Source: CADEFQ01 sp050185195
Lineage (GTDB): Bacteria; Pseudomonadota; Gammaproteobacteria; Steroidobacterales; Steroidobacteraceae
Assembly (NCBI GenBank): GCA_050185195.1
Contig: JBFWZQ010000007.1
Span: forward strand, 80,736 to 144,735
Direction: 5' to 3'
Length of the DNA stretch: 64,000 nt
The notes under the pieces were generated by a model, which was not told the DNA's origin, ran no database searches, and saw only the letters and a program-made list of their open reading frames with translations. Of this stretch, positions 58,516 through 64,000 are shown in pieces (the first letter of the stretch is position 1; each line of letters begins with the position of its first letter). The translations under genes were made by a program, and so were the position numbers.

Positions 58516-60804
58516 ATGAAGGCACGGACGAAGAAGTGGCTGCGGCGGTGCGCGGTCGCGGCTGCAGCGCTCGCGGCCGCCGCGGCGCTCGTGTTCGTGG
58601 CGGCCCTGTTCTATTACGACCGTGAAGTGGCGCAGCAGTTCGAGGGCCGGCGCTGGACCCTGCCGGCCAAGGTCTATGCGGCGCCGCTCGAGCTGTACGC
58701 GGGCCTGCCCTTTTCACCGGCCGACCTCACGGCCGAGCTGGCGCGCCTGCACTACCGCGAAACGCCCACGCTCGCGCGTCCCGGCACGTATCGGCGCCGG
58801 CGCGGGCGCTTCGAGATCGCCGTGCGGGAGGTGCGCTTCGCGGACGAGCAGCGCCCCGCGCAGGTCGTCGCCGTCACGATCGAAAACGGCGCGGTGGTGA
58901 GCGTGCGCGACGCGCGCAACGACGACATCCCGGTTTTCCGGCTCGATCCGCAACTGATCGGCAGCATCTTCCCGATCCACGGCGAGGACCGGATCGTGCT
59001 GACGCCCGACGAGGTGCCGCCGCTGCTGCCGGCGGCGATCAAGGCGGTGGAGGACCGCAAGTTCGCCACGCACCACGGCGTCGACCTCGAGGCGATCGCG
59101 CGCGCGATGTGGGTGAACCTGCGCGCCGGCCGGGTCGAACAGGGCGGCAGCACACTCACGCAACAACTCGTCAAGAGCTACTTCCTCGACGGGCGCCGCA
59201 CGCTCGGCCGCAAGCTCGAGGAAGCGATGATGGCGCTCGCGCTCGAGGCCCGCTACGACAAGCGCGACCTGATGACCGCGTACATCAACGAGATCTACCT
59301 CGGCCAGCAGGGCGATCGCGCGATCCACGGCTTCGGGCTCGCGAGCCAGTTCTGGTTCGGCAAGCCGCTCGACGAGATCGACCTGCCGGAACTCGCGCTG
59401 CTCGTGGCGATCGTGCGCGGGCCGCCGTACTACGACCCGCGCCGCCATCCGGCGCGTGCACTCGAGCGGCGCAACCTCGTGCTGCGCATCCTCGCGCAGC
59501 AGCAGATCGTCCCTGCGGAGCAGGCCGAGGCGGCAGCGCAGAAGCCGCTCGGCATCGCCGCGCGACCCTCGGGCGGCTACTTCCCGGCGTATCTCGACTT
59601 CGTGCGCCAGACGCTGCGTCGCGACTACAAGGAAGCCGATCTCACCGAGGCCGGGCTCAGCGTCTTCACGAGTTTCGATCCGCGCGCGCAGATCGCCGCG
59701 GAGAAGGCCATCGAGGGCGAACTCACCCGCCTCGACCTCGCGCGCAAGCCGCCGGCCGGCAAGGCGGGGCTCGAGGGCGCGGCGATCGTCACGCTGCCGC
59801 AGAGCGGCGAGGTGATCGCGATGGTCGGCGGTCGCAATGTCAATTTCGACGGCTTCAACCGCGCACTCGCGGGCGCGCGCCCGATCGGCTCGCTGGTGAA
59901 ACCCTTCGTGTACCTCGGGGCGATCGAAACGGGACGCTGGAACGCGACGAGCATGCTCGACGACACCCCGATCGACGTGCCGCTCTCGAAGGGCAAGGTC
60001 TGGCAGCCGCAGAACTTCTCGCGCAATGCGAACGGGCCGGTGTCGATGGTGCGCGCGCTCAGCGAGTCGCTGAACCTCGCGACGGTGCACCTCGGCCTCG
60101 ACGTCGGCGTGCCCAAGGTCGCGCAGATGTTCACGCGCTTCGGGCTCGAATCGGCGCCGCGGCCGCTGCCGTCGCTGCTGCTCGGCGCGGTGGACCTGCC
60201 GCCGATCGATGTCGCGCAACTCTACAACGGGCTCGCGAACGGCGGCTTCCACGTGCCGCTGCGCGCCGTGCGCGCCGTCATCGACGAGCGCGGCGAGCGC
60301 ATCGGCGCCTATCCGGTGCGCATTGCCCCGGTGGCCGCGCCCGACGCGGTGTACCAGGTCGATCGCATGATGACCTACGTGATCTCGCGCGGCACCGGGC
60401 GTGCGGCGGCGGCACGCCTGCCGCGCGGCCTCGTCGTCGCCGGCAAGACGGGCAGTTCTTCCGACCTGCGCGACAGCTGGTTCGCGGGTTTTTCGGGCAG
60501 CCACCTCGCCGTCGTGTGGATCGGCTACGACGACAACCGGCCCACTGGCGTCACCGGCTCGGGCGGCTCGTTGCACGTGTGGCAGAAGATCATGTCGGCG
60601 CTCGACACCACCTCCTGGCAGCCCCCCATGCCCGAATCGCTCGAGGACATGCCGGTCGACTACCCCTCGGGCCTGCGCGTGACGACGGGCTGCTCGCAGG
60701 ACGAAGTGATCGTGGCCGTGCCGCGCGGCGCGCCGACGCCGTTCATGGCCGGTTGCGCACCGCCATCCGGCATCCTGGATTGGGTCCGTGGCATCATCCG
60801 CTGA
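58516..60804 (+). CDS. mrcB: Penicillin-binding protein 1B (bifunctional peptidoglycan synthase)
   Basis: A 762-residue inner-membrane peptidoglycan polymerase. One N-terminal membrane helix (about 11-33) is followed by a UB2H-like domain (FSPADLTAELARLHYRETPTLARPGTYRR), which in E. coli binds the lipoprotein activator LpoB. The glycosyltransferase has Glu179 in AVEDRKF and GGSTLTQQLVKSYFL. The transpeptidase has Ser459-x-x-Lys462, Ser518-Leu-Asn520 and Lys644-Thr-Gly646. The next gene encodes a TPR lipoprotein, coupled by TGATG; an LpoB-like activator role for it is possible. Confidence 0.95.
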   Translation: MKARTKKWLRRCAVAAAALAAAAALVFVAALFYYDREVAQQFEGRRWTLPAKVYAAPLELYAGLPFSPADLTAELARLHYRETPTLARPGTYRRRRGRFEIAVREVRFADEQRPAQVVAVTIENGAVVSVRDARNDDIPVFRLDPQLIGSIFPIHGEDRIVLTPDEVPPLLPAAIKAVEDRKFATHHGVDLEAIARAMWVNLRAGRVEQGGSTLTQQLVKSYFLDGRRTLGRKLEEAMMALALEARYDKRDLMTAYINEIYLGQQGDRAIHGFGLASQFWFGKPLDEIDLPELALLVAIVRGPPYYDPRRHPARALERRNLVLRILAQQQIVPAEQAEAAAQKPLGIAARPSGGYFPAYLDFVRQTLRRDYKEADLTEAGLSVFTSFDPRAQIAAEKAIEGELTRLDLARKPPAGKAGLEGAAIVTLPQSGEVIAMVGGRNVNFDGFNRALAGARPIGSLVKPFVYLGAIETGRWNATSMLDDTPIDVPLSKGKVWQPQNFSRNANGPVSMVRALSESLNLATVHLGLDVGVPKVAQMFTRFGLESAPRPLPSLLLGAVDLPPIDVAQLYNGLANGGFHVPLRAVRAVIDERGERIGAYPVRIAPVAAPDAVYQVDRMMTYVISRGTGRAAAARLPRGLVVAGKTGSSSDLRDSWFAGFSGSHLAVVWIGYDDNRPTGVTGSGGSLHVWQKIMSALDTTSWQPPMPESLEDMPVDYPSGLRVTTGCSQDEVIVAVPRGAPTPFMAGCAPPSGILDWVRGIIR

Positions 60805-61349
60805 TGGTGTTCCGTGCCAGCCTGCTGCTGCCCCTCGTCCTCGCGCTCGTGCTCTCTGGCTGCGCCACGCCGCCGTATTCGCCTGCACCGGGCCCCGCGC
60901 CGTCGACCGGCGGCGAGCGGCCAGTGCCGGGCCAGCCGGGGGCCGGCGCGGAACTGCCCGTACCCATCCCGGTGCCGACTCCGGCGCCCGTGCCGCCGCC
61001 CCCGCCGAAATCGTACCGACTGGGTACCGCGACCAACGCGCTCGTCACGCAGGCGCGCGGAGCGACGGCCAGGGGTGATTTCGACGCGGCCGCGGCAACA
61101 CTCGAACGCGCGCTGCGCATCGAGCCGGACAACCCGCTCGTCTGGATCGAGATGGGCCGCACCCGGCTCGCGGGCGGAGACGCGCGGCAGGCGGAGAACA
61201 TGGGCCGGCGCGCCCTCGCGCTGGCCGCCGGCGCCCCGCGCGAACAGTCGGGCGCCTGGCGCCTGATCGCCGATGCGCTGCGCGCGCGGGGACGCAACGT
61301 CGAGGCGCAGGACGCGGCCCAGCGGGCCGAGGCGCTGGCGCCGCCCTGA
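60804..61349 (+). CDS. TPR-containing lipoprotein downstream of PBP1B
   Basis: A 181-residue lipoprotein with lipobox VLSGC (lipid-modified Cys20). A proline-rich linker (residues 23-67) leads to a helical domain of tetratricopeptide type: NALVTQARGATARGDFDAAAATLERALRIEPDNPLVWIEMGRTRLAGG and a second, weaker repeat. Its start overlaps the mrcB stop. Outer-membrane lipoproteins with a disordered proline stalk and TPR domain adjacent to PBP1b genes fit the type of protein that activates the synthase (analogous to LpoA/LpoB/LpoP), but similarity to a known Lpo is not claimed. Confidence 0.85.
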   Translation: MVFRASLLLPLVLALVLSGCATPPYSPAPGPAPSTGGERPVPGQPGAGAELPVPIPVPTPAPVPPPPPKSYRLGTATNALVTQARGATARGDFDAAAATLERALRIEPDNPLVWIEMGRTRLAGGDARQAENMGRRALALAAGAPREQSGAWRLIADALRARGRNVEAQDAAQRAEALAPP

Positions 61350-61366
61350 CGCGGGCGGGATCGCAC

Positions 61367-63112
61367 ATGGCGGACGCATACGGGCAAGCCCGTACGGGGG
61401 CCGCCGAATTGCGGCCGGGTGCACCGGCCCCTAGCCTTTCCCATCGAGAGAGTGGGGAATCGGGGTCCCGGAACGTGCCGGGCGACGCCGGTTCCAGTCA
61501 GCGCCGGGCGCACCCCCTGCCCGGCGCTGGCTATCTCCTTCGCGCCGCCCTCTTCATCGTCGCGTATGTCCTCGTCGACTGGCTGAGCTACCTGCAGCCC
61601 GTCCTGCAGCTCGGCATCACGCCCTGGAATCCGCAGACCGGACTCGCCCTCGCTTTCCTCGTGTGGCAAGGCCCGCGCGGCGCCGTTGCCGTCGCCCTCG
61701 CCGCCCTGTTGTCGGAAGTGATCGTGCGCGATGTCCCGGCCGGCAGCATCGCCGCGATCGCCACCTCGATCTGGATCGCGATTGCCTATACGGGCCTCGC
61801 CGCGATCCTGCGCCGCAAGGGACCGGCCGCGCTCGTCGCGACACCCGGCGACGCCGCGCGCTTCGTCGGCGCCTGCCTCGGAGCTACGCTCTTCGTCGGC
61901 GTCGGCTTCATCGCGATCATGCTGGCGATGGGCGCGCTGCCCGAAGACGTGGCCCTCGGCGGCGTCGCGCGCTACTGGGTCGGTGACTTCAACGGCGTGC
62001 TCACGCTCACGCCGCTGCTGCTGTGGGCGCCCTCGTGGCGCAAGGGCCTCGGCGCGCTGCGCGCGCGCTGGCGCGAGGCGCTGCTGCAGCTCGCCGTGCT
62101 CGCTTTCTCGATGTGGATGATCTTCGTCGTGCTCTCCGACCAGGCGCTGCGATTCTTCTATCCGCTCTTCGTGCCGATGATCTGGCTCGCGCTGCGCTGG
62201 GGCGTGGTGGGCGCCGTGGTCGGCGCGCTCGCGATCCAGGTCGGGCTCGCATTCATGGTGAAGGACGTGGGCGCGGCGCCGCCGCTCTTCGAACTGCAGT
62301 TCCTGATGCTGACGCTGAACCTCACCGCCCTGCTCCTCGGCGCCACCGTCAGCGAACGACAGCGGGCGCAGGCGCAACTGCGCGAGCGCGACGAGGCGCT
62401 GGCGCGCGCGATGCGCTTCGCGACGGCCGGCGAAATGGCCTCGGCACTCACGCACGAACTGAACCAGCCGATCACCGCGCTCGTGTCCTACCTGCGCGCG
62501 GCCGAGATCCTCGCCGCACCGGGCGAAGCCCGCGATGCGCGCCTGCCCGAAACGCTGGGCAAGGCCGCGAGCGAGGCGATCCGCGCCTCCGCCGTGCTGC
62601 GGCGGTTGCGCGACTTCTACAGCACCGGCCAAGCCGCATGCGCGCCGCTGTCGCTCGCTGCGCTGTGCGATACCGTGAACGCCGCCTTCCACGAGCGCCT
62701 GCGGCGCGCGGGCGTGCAACTTGCCTGCAACGTGGGCGCGGACCTGCCGCCGGTCGCCGCGGATCCGACGCAACTCGAGATCGTGCTCCACAACCTCGTC
62801 GCAAACGCGATCGATGCGATGGCCGCGACGGAAGGCGCCGTGAAGCGCATCGACATCACGGCCGAACGCCGGCACGATCACGTGCGGCTCGCGGTGGCGG
62901 ACTCGGGCCCCGGCGTCGCCGCGGATGTCGTGGCGCGTGTCTTCGAGCCCTTCGTCACGTCCAAGCCCGCCGGCATGGGGCTCGGCCTGGCGATCAGCCG
63001 CTCGCTGCTGCGGGCGCAGGGCGGGGACCTCGAGTACATGGAGGCCGACGGAACGAGCGGCGCGCGCTTCGTATTGAGCCTGCCGCTCGCGGGAGACATG
63101 CCGCGTGACTGA
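61367..63112 (+). CDS. Sensor histidine kinase with MASE1 membrane sensor domain
   Basis: A 581-residue membrane kinase. After a ~50-residue polar leader lie eight membrane helices of MASE1 type (from YLLRAALFIVAYVLVDWLSYLQP to LNLTALLLGATVSERQRAQ). HisKA: His363 in MASALTHELNQPITALVSYLRA. The ATP-binding domain has NLVANAIDAM (N box), ADSGPGVAADV (G1) and FEPFVTSKPAGMGLGLAISRSL (F/G2). This is the FixL/DctB-like subgroup usually paired with a FixJ-type regulator, and the next gene is one. The signal is not known. The leader may start later; relatives begin near GTG 61474. Confidence 0.92.
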   Translation: MADAYGQARTGAAELRPGAPAPSLSHRESGESGSRNVPGDAGSSQRRAHPLPGAGYLLRAALFIVAYVLVDWLSYLQPVLQLGITPWNPQTGLALAFLVWQGPRGAVAVALAALLSEVIVRDVPAGSIAAIATSIWIAIAYTGLAAILRRKGPAALVATPGDAARFVGACLGATLFVGVGFIAIMLAMGALPEDVALGGVARYWVGDFNGVLTLTPLLLWAPSWRKGLGALRARWREALLQLAVLAFSMWMIFVVLSDQALRFFYPLFVPMIWLALRWGVVGAVVGALAIQVGLAFMVKDVGAAPPLFELQFLMLTLNLTALLLGATVSERQRAQAQLRERDEALARAMRFATAGEMASALTHELNQPITALVSYLRAAEILAAPGEARDARLPETLGKAASEAIRASAVLRRLRDFYSTGQAACAPLSLAALCDTVNAAFHERLRRAGVQLACNVGADLPPVAADPTQLEIVLHNLVANAIDAMAATEGAVKRIDITAERRHDHVRLAVADSGPGVAADVVARVFEPFVTSKPAGMGLGLAISRSLLRAQGGDLEYMEADGTSGARFVLSLPLAGDMPRD

Positions 63113-63728
63113 AGCCACCGTATTCGTCGTCGACGACGACGCTGCGATCCGCGATGCGTTGAGCCTGCTCATCTCGTTGCGCGGGCTGCGGGCCCAGGTG
63201 TTTGCCTCGGCGGAACATTTCCTCGACACCTATCGCAGCGAATGGCGCGGCTGCCTGCTCGCCGACCTGCAGATGCCGGGCATGTCGGGGCTGGCGCTGC
63301 AGGCCGAGCTGAAAGCACGCGGCATTCCGCTGCCGGTGATCGTGCTGACCGCCCACGGCGACGTCGCCACCGCGCGCGCCGCGCTCATGAACGGCGCGGT
63401 CGATTTCCTCGAAAAGCCTGTCGACGACGCCGTGCTGATGGACGTGCTCGGCAACGCGATCCGACTCGACGCAGAGCGGCACGGCGCCGCCCACGCGCGC
63501 GCCGAGGCGAACGAGCGGCTCGCGCGCCTGACACCGCGCGAGCGCGACGTGCTGCGCCTCCTCGCACAGGGCAACCAATTGCGCGAAATCGCGCAGCAGC
63601 TCGAGATCAGCCCGCGCACGGTGGAGGTCTACAAGGCCCGGATGATGGAAAAGCTCGGCTGCCGCACGCTGGCGGATGTGGTGCGGGCGGGGAGTGAGCT
63701 GGCGGGCGGCGGGCAAGAGGCGCGCTGA
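63105..63728 (+). CDS. FixJ/TtrR-type response regulator
   Basis: A 207-residue regulator. The receiver domain has VFVVDDDAAIRDAL, the phosphorylated Asp54 in LLADLQMPGMSGL, and VLTAHGDVATARAALMNGAVDFLEKP. The LuxR/FixJ DNA-binding domain is LTPRERDVLRLLAQGNQLREIAQQLEISPRTVEVYKARMMEKLG. It would activate genes when phosphorylated by the upstream kinase, which it overlaps by eight bases (GTG 63105). Target genes are unknown. Its last codons and stop lie inside the outer arm of structured repeat copy C. Confidence 0.95.
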   Translation: MTEATVFVVDDDAAIRDALSLLISLRGLRAQVFASAEHFLDTYRSEWRGCLLADLQMPGMSGLALQAELKARGIPLPVIVLTAHGDVATARAALMNGAVDFLEKPVDDAVLMDVLGNAIRLDAERHGAAHARAEANERLARLTPRERDVLRLLAQGNQLREIAQQLEISPRTVEVYKARMMEKLGCRTLADVVRAGSELAGGGQEAR

Positions 63729-63893
63729 TTCATCCGCGTCCTCGCGGGTCGAGCGCATCGCCTGCGGCGAGTGTCCCCTCGGGGCACCGGCGCTCGGCGT
63801 GAGATCGCATCGAAACCGGCACCGTCGCGGTCGCCTCGCTCTGACCGGCGCCCCTCGGCGCTCTCCACGCTCGTCCGCGGATGAATCAGCGCG
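63721..63893 (+). repeat. Structured dispersed repeat, copy C
   Basis: Bounded by a perfect 18-base inverted repeat (63721-63738 with 63876-63893); weaker pairing continues outward to about 63702 and 63912. Internal structure matches copies A and B: a hairpin with TGC loop (63758-63762 with 63766-63770) and a ten-base stem 63781-63790 with 63845-63854 paired at nine positions. The stop codon of the response regulator (63726-63728) is inside the left arm. From 63894 to the window end (107 bases) no gene is seen. Confidence 0.78.
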
Positions 63894-64000
63894 CGGCTTG
63901 CCCGCGGCCGGCCGCTCACCAGAGGCAGGTGCGTGCGAGGGGTGACTGGCTGCACGCAGCCGGCGCCGGTCCGGTCCGGGTGCGGGGCCGGCGGTGTCGA

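Noticed and set aside
1..64000. tRNA, rRNA, transposase, integrase or prophage genes
   Set aside because: No T-loop (GGTTCGAATCC-like) pattern, no rRNA motif, and no DDE or tyrosine/serine recombinase motif was recognised in any frame; a tRNA or Rfam scan would be needed to exclude weak cases.

Overview
The window is about 68 percent GC and densely coding. It looks like the chromosome of a high-GC gammaproteobacterium. Supporting genes are the gamma-type glutamate-cysteine ligase, SlyX, YceH, a PntAA/PntAB/PntB transhydrogenase, a PBP1b-type synthase, NhaA and a PlpD-type patatin autotransporter. A placement near Steroidobacterales, Nevskiales or Xanthomonadales is inference only. No rRNA, tRNA, IS transposase, prophage or CRISPR array was recognised.

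Layout. 1-4.2 kb: gshA (cut by the window edge), a DUF962 protein and a SRPBCC protein in one leftward unit, then a DUF2845 protein, an acetyltransferase and a MATE exporter. 4.2-10.5 kb: a rightward catabolic run of FadI-like thiolase, fumarylacetoacetase-like protein, dienelactone hydrolase and succinate-semialdehyde dehydrogenase, followed by ferrochelatase and a VOC protein. 10.5-18.3 kb: an S46 dipeptidyl-peptidase, a YceI lipoprotein, a 1055-residue fusion of cytochrome b561, YceI and acetyl-CoA hydrolase, NhaA, and a small leftward pair behind a Fur box. 18.3-26.5 kb: acetyl-CoA synthetase with a histone-H1-like tail, a DUF4097 repeat protein, an ExoIX-like nuclease, an HNH protein, pntAA-pntAB-pntB and a Pat-like acetyltransferase. 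26.5-30.4 kb: a serine hydrolase, two LemA proteins, a GIDE-like membrane protein with an EF-hand, and YceH. 30.4-36.5 kb: GST, MOSC, DUF2779, an aspartyl protease, MazG-like and NYN/PIN housekeeping genes.

35.6-48.0 kb is an accessory region with signs of turnover. It holds a collapsed GFA gene, a toxin-antitoxin-like pair, a complete type I restriction-modification operon in the order hsdM - AAA ATPase - hsdS - hsdR, an N-terminally truncated ORF6N gene, an orphan XRE regulator pair, and an 84-residue membrane protein resembling only the N-terminus of an Mrr-like nuclease. 48.2-64 kb returns to chromosomal genes: a Tat-exported flavin oxidase, an M1 aminopeptidase, a TonB-dependent receptor, GST, SlyX, a PlpD-like lipase, PBP1b, a TPR lipoprotein, and a MASE1 histidine kinase with its FixJ-type regulator.

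The strongest unexplained signal is a dispersed structured repeat of about 170-190 bases. It has three copies: 50129-50317 (+), 50445-50611 (-) and 63721-63893 (+). Each lies just 3' of a gene in that gene's direction. The copies share core blocks, but their outer arms and two inner stems differ in sequence while staying complementary within each copy. That is the pattern expected of a selected RNA or DNA secondary structure.
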